DNA from: Pycnococcus provasolii
Lineage: Eukaryota > Chlorophyta > Pseudoscourfieldiophyceae > Pseudoscourfieldiales
Assembly: GCA_049487715.1 (NCBI GenBank)
Contig: CP150574.1
Location: 310,001-374,000, forward strand
Reading direction: 5' to 3'
Length of the DNA stretch: 64,000 nucleotides
The notes beneath the pieces were generated by a model. The model had not been told where the DNA came from. It worked only from the letters and a program-made list of their open reading frames with translations, and did not search any database. Position numbers and translations under genes: made by a program. Shown here one piece after another: positions 50,217 to 59,542 of this stretch (its first letter is position 1; each line of letters opens with the position of its first letter).

Positions 50217-51841
50217 TCAATATTCGAAATAGAGATGCGGTGTTTGAAGATCCTGTACTCCTTGGTACGCTTGTATGAACGCTCCACATGAATCCGTGGA
50301 TTTCAGTATTCCCGTCTCCACCACTTGATCCACAGATAGAATCTTTTGTCCACGTCGCCTTTGTGGACAGTCATGCTCACTCCGCTTTTGCGAGCAGGTA
50401 AGCGGCGGCGTGAAATCCCTTGTCTGCCATCCCAACCTGCCCCGGCTCCATCACATCACATAGCCCGCAGACATCCACCAACTTTTCGTCCGTGATCCTC
50501 CCAGGGTACGCCTCACTTACGAAGATGGTTGCTCCACACGCAGAAACGCTCGTGAGAAACTTGATCGTGTTCCTGTGCTTGTATTCGCTCCATGTCCCGC
50601 TTGTCCTGCTTCTCCGTCGGACCTCGATCTCCAGCTCGGTGGCATCAATATTGCCCAGCATCACCCATTTTGTTCATCATATCCAGCGGACATTCCGCGT
50701 AGCGACGCTTATTCGTGTCGGAAAGGCTCTTTCAAGACGTCATATGTGTACGATCCAAACTGAAAATGTTCTGCTCACGTATGATTCAGAGACGCCGAAG
50801 AGACCAGACACGACGAGCTCGATAGTCCGGTCGCAATATCATCAAGGTCAGTAGGTAGTCGTCGAACGAAGCAAGCCATGTCTGTCCCCTCGTGACGTTT
50901 CGTTAGCACTACCGGCAGTGCGTGCACATGATGGCCGTAGTATCTGCTCCGCCATACCTCCCAAGTTGAACAAGTCGAACCAAGCCATGAACACCGCCAA
51001 GTTGGCATACCGTGAGAGCTTTGATACGTTTCACCAAGCTTGTAGATGACGAGAGCATGTGAACGCTAAAGTTGTGTCCTCTCCGCGACCGAAGTACCTC
51101 GATCTCAGAAAATAATTCCGCAATCCGGCTTATGTTCAACCTCAACTTCTCTTGCACGCGTGAGCAGGGCCTCCTTTTCTCGTCAGGGCCTCCTTTTCTG
51201 CGTCAGTTTACATGATGCTCCTCAATCTCATCGATGCGCCGTTTAGTGTTTTGTTCTCCGTTGTCGTCATCAAGTTGTCGAAGCAACGCGCGTACGTCAC
51301 CTGTTGGAACGTCTTCGCCGTTCTCAAGCGCCTGCCGCACGCGGTCCACGACGCGCGTCTGCGGATTCCCACGTGTAGGCGGTGGTGTGAGCAACGTGTT
51401 GTGCAACGCTCTCTCCTCAAGCGGTCGCTTTTTCTTCACTCCCTCCCGCACCCACTCATGCGAGTTCCACGTCGCTGCCGTGCCAATTGGCGGCGGCGTC
51501 CAGCGAAGGGAACAAGGTAGTGCATCTCCTAATAGCTCCCAGTGCGCATCTCTGCGCGTCGAGTGCCTAGAGAAGTCTTCCGCGCGCTTGAAACGCCAAC
51601 AATGATGCGGAAAGTGATGTGAAGCAAAGCGCGGGCAGTTACGCGACTTCTTCTTCAAGTACGCCTGCCGTTTCTCCATGCACTTTCTTGTCGACGGAAC
51701 GAGCACGTGTAGCCACTCCCGTGCACGTACCTCATCAGTAGTGGGGAGCTGGTGGAACGTTAGTTGCGACCCGATGTTCTCCTTCTCTTGTTGAAGGAGA
51801 ACACGACACCAAGCGAGCTCGCACTCGCAATGTTCTTTCAT
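50217..51841 (-). pseudogene. DDE_Tnp_4-type transposase remnant with THAP-like N-terminus
   Basis: From the Met at 51841 the N-terminus carries a THAP-like zinc finger (LTFHQLPTTDEVRAREWLHV, then FASHHF and LLGDALPCSL), although its third Cys seems to be replaced. Near 50840-50720, in a shifted frame, a helix-turn-helix reads LFGVSESYVSRTFSVW, as in HTH_Tnp_4. The DDE domain shows GNIDATELEIEV (first Asp), TWSEYKHRNTIKFL, GMADKGFHAAAYLL (second Asp), and in another frame at 50220-50330 RIHVERSYKRTKEYRIFKHR (Glu). All three catalytic residues are readable but spread over frames, so the gene is a pseudogene. The spacing and motifs match eukaryotic DDE_Tnp_4 transposases. Confidence 0.87.
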
Positions 51842-51948
51842 GGTCCCAACCTGCGGCAGACACTAACCATCCTTCACAACCATCTCAAGTACTTCCAGAT
51901 GACTGAACGTTTTGAAGAAATAAAAAAAATAAAAAATTCAAAAAAACA

Positions 51949-52019
51949 ACCCTTATCCGTCCCCAACCCCGAATCCCTAGGAATCCCCTTATAAAATTTT
52001 GGAGCAAGGGGTCTATTCT
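51949..52019 (-). repeat. Right terminal inverted repeat
   Basis: It is the reverse complement of the left repeat but carries about 19-20 extra bases near its middle (around 51977-51997). Confidence 0.92.
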
Positions 52020-52942
52020 CTCTCAGGGCGTTTTGTCCAGAGTGGCTTCTGCCGAGGACATACCCGGACTACGCAATACGCGGTTGTACTGATAAAACAG
52101 GGTTTATTTTCCTTTTTCTCTCCTTCCTTCGAGGACTTGGGTCACTGGGTCCAAGAACCGCTGAAGGCTGGCTTTTTCTTGCTTTTTTCTTGCTTTTTTC
52201 TCTTTTTTTTCCCAGGATGCAGGAGGCTTTTCTGAAAAAAAGTTAAAAAGTTCGAGGTTTGGCAGTGGCCTTGCCAGTTGAGGGTTTGTTTCTGGGGTAA
52301 GAATACGGTCAGTTTGCACCTTCGTTGTTGTGATGTTGGTTGGAGTGGTGGTTAGGCTGGCATTCGTCTCCTTCCCAATCCACAACGGGCTACTTCCTAC
52401 CAATTAGCGTAGGGAGCGTTGAACTTAGCGTTGAAACACAACGCGCGTGCTGTTTGCGTGTTTTTCTTGTTTTTTTCTTGTTTTTTTTGCGCAAAACTGC
52501 AGTGGGGCGGGGAGTGCGGTGATGTTATCAACTGCCCACTTTGCAGACTGGAAATGATAAGGCCTAGATTCGAAGAGATGGGTCACTGTAGGCCTTCCTA
52601 GCCTCGAGGCGTCAGGCCGCGTCCCGTATCCTTCGTATCCTTGCTCAGGCAGTCGCGCGCGCGTGCCAAGCAACAGTAGAAGGTCGTGTACTGTATCACC
52701 GCATGGTGTGAAACTGTGAACGAAGGGAGGGAAAAAGGCGAAACCAAGAATCAGCACAAGGGAAAAGCAGAGGGAGGGAAAAAAAAGGAAAAAATGGATT
52801 GAAAATGATTAGGGTTAGGGTTAGGGTTAGGGTTAGCGTTTCGGGTTTTCGGGGTTTCCGTTTTTTCGGTTTTCCAGAACTTTCGCCCCCACACCACCAC
52901 AGAAACACAGAAACACAAAAAAACCAGCATCTCGCTCGCTCG
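52020..52942. other. Interval between transposon and FKBP gene
   Basis: T-rich sequence with imperfect TTTTTCTTGC repeats and no supportable gene. A TTAGGG tract lies at 52809-52836. Confidence 0.6.
52809..52836. repeat. Telomere-like TTAGGG tract (4-5 units)
   Basis: It lies 107 bp upstream of the FKBP-TPR start codon. Confidence 0.92.
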
Positions 52943-54280
52943 ATGGCGGACGGCGATGGCGGCGAAGAAACGCCTATTGAGTTCGACGGTGGCGAAGAAG
53001 TCGCCACAATTCTTCCTCCTGAGGCTCCAGCAAACAAACCTACTCCTTCGTACACGCCAGGTGACTACTGGTCCGCCGCAACTCTGTGGAAAGCAGGAGG
53101 AGGCGCGCCGTGCCGAGGCCCGCCGTGGCGCAACCTCCGCGCGCCGTGGGAGTACGAATCGCCACTGCCGAGATGCAGGTCGCCGTGCGTCTGCGTCGAC
53201 GGAGAAGGACTCGTGTGGAAACAAACCATACAGTACGGGCGAGATACCGAGGCGTTATCGGCTGATATGAAGGTCGCGTCGTCGGCAGGGGAGTCGTCAA
53301 CATCGGAAACGATTGAGGAGGGGGATCGGCTGTGGGTGGACTACGACGGCATGCTCGAGGTGGACGGAACGCGGTTCGACCCACACCACGAACGACGGGA
53401 GCCGTGCCAGTTCATCGTAGGAAGCAATCATCCGCCGAACCACACCGGATTCGTCAAAGGCGTCGCTTCCATGAAAAGAAACGAAACGGCGATCATATAC
53501 GTACACTGGTCGCTCGGATACGGAATCGAAGGACACTTCTCGTTCCCGCACGTTCCCTCCAAAGCTAATCTCGTGTACGTCGTCACGCTGCGCAACTTCG
53601 AAAAGGAAAATGACGAAATCCCAAGACCGGACATGTTCTATGAGGAGCGCATCGAGCGTGCGGAGAGCAGAAGGCACTACGGCAACGAGAAGTTCGCGCG
53701 CGGAGACGTCGAGGGCGCGCTCGCGCAGTACGACGTCGCCAACTCGTACGTCAACGACGACATGCTCGTGCAGCTCGAGGGACGGCATCAGGCTGAGGTG
53801 ATGCGAATAAAAATGCCGCTTGCATGCAATCGCTCGCTGTGCGCCTACAAGCTCGGGAAGCTGCATGAGTGCATCGGCTTTGCGAATGAGGTGGTCTGCC
53901 TGAGAGACGACGCCGAGGAGAGCGAGCAGTGGCTGAAAATGATCGAGGAGGTGCAGCCGCTGAAGCTCAAGGCGAGGTTCCGTCGCGCAAAGGCGCGATT
54001 TGACCTCGGGCAGATGGCTTCATGCAAGGAGGATATCGACTGGGTGCTCGCGCGTGAGCCGAACAATGCGGCGGTGCTCGCGCTGAATAAGGCGTGGGAA
54101 AAGGAAAGCCAGCAGATTGCCAGCGCGCAGAAAGATCTCGTTGGTGGACTGTTTGGGACCGCGGACGATGTTGCTGAGAACGCGTCGTGGTCGTCGCGCA
54201 TCGGAGGTGCACTGGGTGCCGCTGCCACGAACGCCAAGGTGTGGTGGATGAGACGCAAAGATGCGATGTCGTCAAAGTAA
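52943..54280 (+). CDS. FKBP-type immunophilin with TPR domain
   Basis: From the Met at 52943 (frame open 48 codons upstream through the TTAGGG tract, which is not coding) the protein has 445 residues. Residues about 125-235 form a divergent FKBP domain (GDRLWVDYDGMLEVDGTRFD, CQFIVGS, GFVKGVASMKRNETAIIYV, YVVTLRNFE). Several FK506-pocket aromatic residues look changed, so isomerase activity may be lost, as in plant TWD1/FKBP42. A three-unit TPR region follows from about residue 245 (ESRRHYGNEKFARGDVEGAL ... KLKARFRRAKARFDLGQMAS), the usual Hsp90-docking module. A C-terminal tail with a weakly hydrophobic Ala/Gly stretch ends MRRKDAMSSK. It probably acts as a co-chaperone. Confidence 0.88.
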   Translation: MADGDGGEETPIEFDGGEEVATILPPEAPANKPTPSYTPGDYWSAATLWKAGGGAPCRGPPWRNLRAPWEYESPLPRCRSPCVCVDGEGLVWKQTIQYGRDTEALSADMKVASSAGESSTSETIEEGDRLWVDYDGMLEVDGTRFDPHHERREPCQFIVGSNHPPNHTGFVKGVASMKRNETAIIYVHWSLGYGIEGHFSFPHVPSKANLVYVVTLRNFEKENDEIPRPDMFYEERIERAESRRHYGNEKFARGDVEGALAQYDVANSYVNDDMLVQLEGRHQAEVMRIKMPLACNRSLCAYKLGKLHECIGFANEVVCLRDDAEESEQWLKMIEEVQPLKLKARFRRAKARFDLGQMASCKEDIDWVLAREPNNAAVLALNKAWEKESQQIASAQKDLVGGLFGTADDVAENASWSSRIGGALGAAATNAKVWWMRRKDAMSSK

Positions 54281-54351
54281 ATAGGCCTTGTAAATAATAT
54301 TTATTGAATTATATTCCAATAATAATGATTCAAGCAACTTTACAACTACCA

Positions 54352-56289
54352 CTACAAGCCTTTCTCCAACGCAGCGAGCATGTCGTCGACGCTCCCCATT
54401 CTTCGATCGTCAACCTCTATGTCATCGTCATCTTCTTCTTCGTCGTCGTCGTCGTCTTCTTCTTCGTCATCGGCGGCGACATCGCCTGCAACCTGCTGGA
54501 GAGCCCCGGAGACCGCCTGCTCCAGCGCGGCGACGTCAACACCGCCATCTTCCTCATCCTCCTCATCTTCTTCAGAGTCCTCCATGTCCTCGTCATCATC
54601 ACCGCCGTCGTCGTCGTCGTCCTCCTCCTCCTTTTCCTCCTCCCGCTGCCGCCTTTGCATCTCATAAAGAGCACCAAGCTCGAGCAGATCCGCCGCCTCA
54701 ACATCTGTGATACCTTCCTTCACCTCATCCAGTGGTAGCATCAGCGCTGCCCAAACCTCCGGCGTATCGGCGATGCCGCCCCCAGCCGAAACGATCGACG
54801 CAAGACGTGCCATGAAAGGCGCAGCCTTCTTCTTTTTGCCACGTTTCGCCTGTTCGCTCAGCCAGTTCACCACAGACTCTGTTGGCATGACTGCCGCCCT
54901 TGCTATGCCCGCCGCAGCTTCCTGCTCGCCTACACCGCCACCCGCCGCCGCCACCATCGCCCTCGCGCGGACCGAAGCCTCCATCGCCGTGAACCACGAC
55001 GATCCTCTCGTGCACTGAACACCTTGTCGCAGTGCTGCGGCAAAGCACAGAATCCACGCCGTTGCGGTCGCCATGCGAATAGCCTTGGCTACGTCCTGCG
55101 GCAATGTGTCAAACGTCGATCGGCCGTAGACGCGCACGGCCAGGCGCCTGGCGAGCGTCGAGTCCGCATCACTATCATCCACAGCGCGAGCTAGGCTGCC
55201 CAGGGTGGAGAGAATGGGCATCGCATCGTGCCCAAGTGCGTCCGCAATATCCACGCGCGTTGCCGCGGTTGCCCTTTCATCCCCACTGAGCACTGCGCGC
55301 AAGCGAGCTTGCGCCAGCGCACGTAGCCCAGCAGCCGTCGCGCGAATCCCGGGTGCGGCGTGCTGGCGATGCAGTCGATGTAGACAGCGATGGAAGATGG
55401 CCACCGCCGCCGCCTCTTTCGCGTCGCCGTGGCGTGCGGCGCTTGCTCTCACCGTCGCGAGCGCGCATGCGCGTGCCAGCGCAGCATCAGATTCAGCATC
55501 TTTTCCAGCGGACCGCATTTCACTCGAGCCGACGAGAGCCTGCAGGCGCACGTTTGCCGCACCGCGAGCCGCGGCGTTGACCGCGTTGAGCAGGCCAAAT
55601 GAACGCCTGCCGGTGGCGTGCGCTCCAAGTGTCCCAACGGCTGTGCACGAGCGAAGTGCCGCACATGCGTCGTCGTCGTCGTCACCATCGGCGGCGGCGG
55701 CGGCGGCTGCTGCTGCTGCTTTAAGCGACGCGTGCACCGCCCTAACTGCCGCCTGAGCAATCTCTTGCGTGACTGGTTGCCTGGCTAACCCGACGGCCAG
55801 AGCGAGCTTTGCATCCTCTCCCACCTCGAGGAGCGCGGCAGCATTCTCCAGTCCAGCGTCCGTCGCTAGTGACGGTGTCACGCTCGCGCCGCCGTCGCCG
55901 TGAATATCCGAAGCTTTTGTCAGCAAAACGCCGTGTTCGTGTTCGAGCTTCTCAGCCACCGCGTCCGCGAGCAAGCTCACGTCGTCACCAAGCTGGCTCT
56001 TGACGTGCTCAGGCACGAGCGCCACCACCTTGTCAATCACACGCCGTGCCTCGTTTTGTGTGATGCGCGCTCCTGGAGCAAGCGTGGACGCCACGAGTGC
56101 CGCGAGTTGGCGCACCACGGCAACATCGGCAGCACGGGTAGCAACATCGGCAGCAAGGGTAGCGGGGACCGACGACGACGCCAACCTTCGAGCCTTCTTC
56201 GACGAAGGAGCACTACCACTAACATCACCACTAACACCACCACTAACACCACTAACACCACCACCTCGGGCACTGCGACGCAACGGCAT
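54352..56289 (-). CDS. Unidentified helical protein with acidic C-terminus
   Basis: From the Met at 56289 the protein has 645 residues; the frame continues upstream but through the TTAGGG tract. It begins basic and Ser/Gly-rich (MPLRRSARGGGVSGVSGG, KKARRLASSS), consistent with nuclear location, then is almost entirely Ala-rich and helical. The last 130 residues contain long Asp/Glu runs and close with VDDRRMGSVDDMLAALEKGL. I see no named domain. Such an arrangement could be a histone- or protein-binding nuclear factor, but that is a guess. It is convergent with the FKBP gene, with 71 bp between stop codons. Confidence 0.75.
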   Translation of the reverse strand: MPLRRSARGGGVSGVSGGVSGDVSGSAPSSKKARRLASSSVPATLAADVATRAADVAVVRQLAALVASTLAPGARITQNEARRVIDKVVALVPEHVKSQLGDDVSLLADAVAEKLEHEHGVLLTKASDIHGDGGASVTPSLATDAGLENAAALLEVGEDAKLALAVGLARQPVTQEIAQAAVRAVHASLKAAAAAAAAAADGDDDDDACAALRSCTAVGTLGAHATGRRSFGLLNAVNAAARGAANVRLQALVGSSEMRSAGKDAESDAALARACALATVRASAARHGDAKEAAAVAIFHRCLHRLHRQHAAPGIRATAAGLRALAQARLRAVLSGDERATAATRVDIADALGHDAMPILSTLGSLARAVDDSDADSTLARRLAVRVYGRSTFDTLPQDVAKAIRMATATAWILCFAAALRQGVQCTRGSSWFTAMEASVRARAMVAAAGGGVGEQEAAAGIARAAVMPTESVVNWLSEQAKRGKKKKAAPFMARLASIVSAGGGIADTPEVWAALMLPLDEVKEGITDVEAADLLELGALYEMQRRQREEEKEEEDDDDDGGDDDEDMEDSEEDEEDEEDGGVDVAALEQAVSGALQQVAGDVAADDEEEDDDDDEEEDDDDIEVDDRRMGSVDDMLAALEKGL

Positions 56290-56437
56290 CGTTGAGAGAA
56301 AACAACAGCGGAAAAAACAAAAACACAAAAGCGGAAACACGAGCAAATCCGACACAAACAGGTGCGGAGGGCGGAGGGCGAAAAGGCCAAAGGCGGCGGC
56401 GGAGAGCAAGCAAAAGGGAGGGGAGGGGAGGGGGAGC

Positions 56438-56472
56438 GGGTTAGGGTTAGGGTTAGGGTTACCGGTTAGGGC
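56438..56472. repeat. Telomere-like TTAGGG tract
   Basis: Three perfect TTAGGG units and one variant lie 150 bp upstream of the acidic helical protein's start codon. Confidence 0.9.
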
Positions 56473-56618
56473 TTGGCAAAGCAATCGGTATCTTAGGAAA
56501 GAAGAAGAATATGACGGAACATCTTTATGCTGTGTCACACATAGGCATCACCGCTCACGATGAGCTCACCTTATATACGTCAACTCGCGACGCGACGAAC
56601 ACAATTTCGTGGTGAAAA

Positions 56619-58262
56619 TTAATCCTCGTCGCCGCCCGCTGGGCCCTTGGGGCCGCCAGCCTGCTTGCTCATGATGAGCTGATCCACCTTCAGAACCGTC
56701 GTCGCAGCCTCCGTCGCGAGGCGGAGTGCCCACCACTTGGTCGTGTACAGGTCCACGAGCGGCGCAATGTCCTTTAGCGGTGCGCTTCCACCGCCCGACT
56801 CCGCGTCCACGTCAACGCCGATTCGCGCACCGTCCGGGTTCGCGTGCGCGGCGTACAGCGCGCTGATCGTCGCGCTGGCGTCGTGGCCGCTCGTCTCGGC
56901 GAGGCACCGCGGCACCACCTCGAGCGCCGCCGCGAATTTGGCCGCAGGGTACCTCTCGAGGCCGCTGAGCTGTCGCCCCCACACGCCAAGCCTCGTCGCC
57001 AGCTCCATCTCCGACGCGCCGCCCGCAGCCACGCGCCGCGCGTCGCGGCCGAGCGCCTTGAACGCGTTGATCCCGTCGTCGATCGCACGCTCGGCATCGT
57101 CCATGAGCGTGTCCGTGGCACCGCGCAGCACGACTGTCGCGATCTTTCCCATCTTCTCGTCCTGCTGAAGCACAATCACGAGGCTTCCACCAATCTCACG
57201 CACGCTGCACTCCTTCGCGAATCCAATCTGGTCCGGCTGCGGCACCTCCACCTTCCCGAGAGCCGTCGCGCCCGTCGCGCGGCAGATGCGGCGCAGCTCG
57301 AACTTGGACTGGATCTTCACGAGCATGATCTTGTACCTCTCGCAGAAGTGCAGGCACAGCTCACCCACGGGTCCTCCGGAGAAGACGAGCTTCACTCCGG
57401 CGTCCGCGAGTCCCTTGATGAGCGCATCTACGCGCTCCTCCTCGCTGCGCGCGTACCCCTCGAGTTCCTCGCCGCTGTGCAGCAGCACGGTTCCTTTGGT
57501 TTCCGTCATCGCGAGGTCGAGTCCCTCGCTGTACACGGCAACCTTGGCGTTGTCGACTTGCAGCGTGCTTCCTTCGGGGTTTCGTCGGATCACGAGTCCT
57601 TGGATCACCTGGCTGCTCGAGAGTCCCGAGCCGACCACCTTGGCGATGCGCACGTCGTCGACGCGAAAGTTGTGCGGGTTCTTGGGGCAGACGGCTATGC
57701 ACGCCTCTGCGGTGAGCTTGGCGAGCGTGTGGTGGTATCCGTACTGCTTGGTCGCGATGGCGGTCGCGAGCGCGCCTGAAACGGCTTCGATGTTGAAGAC
57801 GTCGAGTGACTCCGATCCGGGCAGCACGAGTTCGTCAAGGATTTCGAGCGCACGTGCGCACGCCTTTTCGTATCCCGCGGCGATCTCGACGGGGTGCAGA
57901 CCGTCGTGTATGAGCGCCTCGGAGTTGGCGAGCAGTTCCGACGCCAAGGAGACGACAAAGTTCGTTCCATCCCCTAGTTCCCTTTCCATGGTTTCGGCGG
58001 CGTACACGATCATCTTCGCCGCTGGGTGAACGATTTCCATCTCCGTGACGATGGTAGCGGCATCAGACGTGACGAAGAGTTTGTCGAGGTGGTTGATGAC
58101 CATTTTGTTTCGTCCGTGTGGCCCTAGCGAGGAACGCGTGCACGTGCCTAAGGCTTTGCACGCTTCGATATTACGCAGCACAGCTTCTTCGAGACCCGTG
58201 ATATGCTTGTGTCCATCCTTCAGCATGCTCTGCAAGCCATACGGCATGCCCTGAGACGACAT
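56619..58262 (-). CDS. CCT8: CCT8, theta subunit of the cytosolic chaperonin
   Basis: The 547-residue protein matches CCT theta along its whole length. The start PYGLQSMLKDGHKHITGLEE is diagnostic of CCT8; the chaperonin ATP-binding signatures are present in RSSLGPHGRNKMVINHLDKL, VTSDAATIVTEM and LGDGTNFVVSLA, where the Asp of GDGT is catalytic. The C-terminal LKVDQLIMSKQAGGPKGPAG matches the family's DDIR/LKVDQIIMSK-type ending. CCT is the two-ring hetero-oligomeric chaperonin that folds actin, tubulin and WD40 proteins in the cytosol. Length agrees with about 548 in animals and plants. A degenerate TTAGGG tract lies 354 bp upstream. Confidence 0.97.
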   Translation of the reverse strand: MSSQGMPYGLQSMLKDGHKHITGLEEAVLRNIEACKALGTCTRSSLGPHGRNKMVINHLDKLFVTSDAATIVTEMEIVHPAAKMIVYAAETMERELGDGTNFVVSLASELLANSEALIHDGLHPVEIAAGYEKACARALEILDELVLPGSESLDVFNIEAVSGALATAIATKQYGYHHTLAKLTAEACIAVCPKNPHNFRVDDVRIAKVVGSGLSSSQVIQGLVIRRNPEGSTLQVDNAKVAVYSEGLDLAMTETKGTVLLHSGEELEGYARSEEERVDALIKGLADAGVKLVFSGGPVGELCLHFCERYKIMLVKIQSKFELRRICRATGATALGKVEVPQPDQIGFAKECSVREIGGSLVIVLQQDEKMGKIATVVLRGATDTLMDDAERAIDDGINAFKALGRDARRVAAGGASEMELATRLGVWGRQLSGLERYPAAKFAAALEVVPRCLAETSGHDASATISALYAAHANPDGARIGVDVDAESGGGSAPLKDIAPLVDLYTTKWWALRLATEAATTVLKVDQLIMSKQAGGPKGPAGGDED

Positions 58263-58615
58263 GATTGAGCGACTGAGCTGACCTGTGAGTGATCACAAGA
58301 ATGAAAAAGCAAGCAAGCAGTTGTGTGTGCTGGAAGGGGAAGGGGGAAGGGGAAGGGGGGAAACCACCCAAGGGGAAACACCCAAGAGGGAGGGGGTTGG
58401 AAACCAATGCATAGGGGGGAATGACCTAAACTGGGAACGGATGAGGACCTGGATGGAGGGCACTGGGGAAAAAAAGAGAGGCCGCGGGAACGTTCTCCCT
58501 CCCTCCCTCCGCGAGGAGTCAGTCCCGAATAAAGACGTACACCCCCTGGGGGACCCTGGGAGTCTGCCAGGGCAACCTAACTTTATCGTAGTGTTTTGGA
58601 GGTGGGCCAGCAGGG

Positions 58616-58676
58616 TTCGGGTTAGGGTTAGGGCTAGGGCTAGGGTTAGGGTTAGGGCTAGGGTTAGGGTTAGGGC
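58616..58676. repeat. Degenerate telomere-like tract (TTAGGG/CTAGGG)
   Basis: About ten hexamers alternate between TTAGGG and CTAGGG (GGGCTA) variants, suggesting decay from a pure array. Confidence 0.9.
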
Positions 58677-58729
58677 TTGTGCTTGTGCTTTGCCGCCGGC
58701 TTGGTCAGGAGGGTTGGTCTCTGACTCTC

Positions 58730-58915
58730 TGGTGTTGCCGTGGTCTGGTGGTCTCTGTTGTGGTCTCTGTTGTTGTTGCGGTGGTTGGTCTGGTGGGTGG
58801 TCTGTTGCCGTCGCTGTGGTCTGTTGCCGTGGAGGTTTACCGTCGTCTGTAGGTCTGTTGCCGTGATCTGGTGGTCTATCGTAGTTCCGTCGGTGTTGGT
58901 CTGGTGTCTGCCACC
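58730..58915. repeat. GT-rich minisatellite
   Basis: Imperfect tandem units such as GGTCTGTTGCCG and TGGTCTGGTGG recur. It lies directly after the degenerate telomere-like tract. Confidence 0.7.
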
Positions 58916-59046
58916 CTGACCACCCGAACTAAGAGTAACTAACGTTAAGGCTATGTAGTACTACCTATCGTGGTCTACTGTACCAGTAGGATTGTCCAGA
59001 GAATTGTACCAGCCTAAAGAAACAGTATCCCTTTTACGAGTAGGCC

Positions 59047-59080
59047 GGCTGGGACCATAATAAGAACTATGGTCCCAGCC
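59047..59080. repeat. 12-bp hairpin
   Basis: Arms GGCTGGGACCAT (59047-59058) and ATGGTCCCAGCC (59069-59080) are exact reverse complements around a 10-nt loop. Confidence 0.85.
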
Positions 59081-59542
59081 TTAGGGGTGAGGCCTAACCT
59101 TAATAAGAGTTTAGACTAATAAAACGGATAGGTTAAGCTTAAACCTTAGTTGGTAGTTGGTAGGACGAGCAGACTGACACGAAGAAACAGGCTCTCCTCA
59201 CATACTTACCTACTGTATTTGGTAGTTGGTACGATGCGCTGGCAGGTTGGGACCCACCCAATGCATTTGAGGGAGAGGTTCTGGAGAGGCTCGTCCGATT
59301 GAACATCCGGATGGGCCGCCATTCCCCCATCATATCCTCATCGGCATCGGGAATCATCGGGAAAAGTTCATCGGATTCCGTAATCTCAAGGGATTCTTCC
59401 AACATACATACAGTATTTTTCATTTTCCGCTACCTCCGTTTGATTAACCTTAGATACATCAGCACACTGATCTTAATCTTGTACATATCAGTGTCTCGTG
59501 TCTCATTGTCCTTTGGCCTGAACATATTATTGGCCTTAACAT

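Larger units (their letters stand above)
47950..52019. mobile_element. Decayed two-gene DNA transposon with terminal inverted repeats
   Basis: The 4.07-kb element is bounded by terminal inverted repeats (47950-48000 and 51949-52019). Inside, two convergent gene remnants occur: an XPG/FEN/EXO1-family nuclease on the plus strand and a THAP-like plus DDE_Tnp_4-type transposase on the minus strand. The transposase is like those of ISL2EU/IS4EU or related Harbinger-type eukaryotic transposons, whose documented partner, where present, is a YqaJ nuclease; here the partner is of a different nuclease superfamily. Both reading frames are broken many times, so the copy is not autonomous. Exact termini and target-site duplication are not clear. 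Confidence 0.88.
58263..59542. other. Divergent interval (CCT8 / EF-hand gene)
   Basis: No gene is supported. It holds a degenerate telomere-like tract, a GT-rich minisatellite with TGGTCTGTTGCCG-type units (about 58730-58915), and a 12-bp hairpin at 59047-59080. Confidence 0.6.

Noticed and set aside
47946-52041. GTCCAGA at 47946-47952 and 52035-52041 as a target-site duplication
   Set aside because: The left copy overlaps the inverted repeat while the right one lies 16 bp outside it, so they do not flank the element consistently.
52596-52700. Possible tRNA gene
   Set aside because: I looked for B-box-like sequences in intergenic regions and found no convincing cloverleaf here or elsewhere in the window; a covariance-model scan would be needed.
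54304-54738. Hydrophobic plus-strand frame (144 residues)
   Set aside because: It is the antisense of Asp/Glu-run codons (read as Val/Phe/Leu/Ser) of the acidic helical protein.
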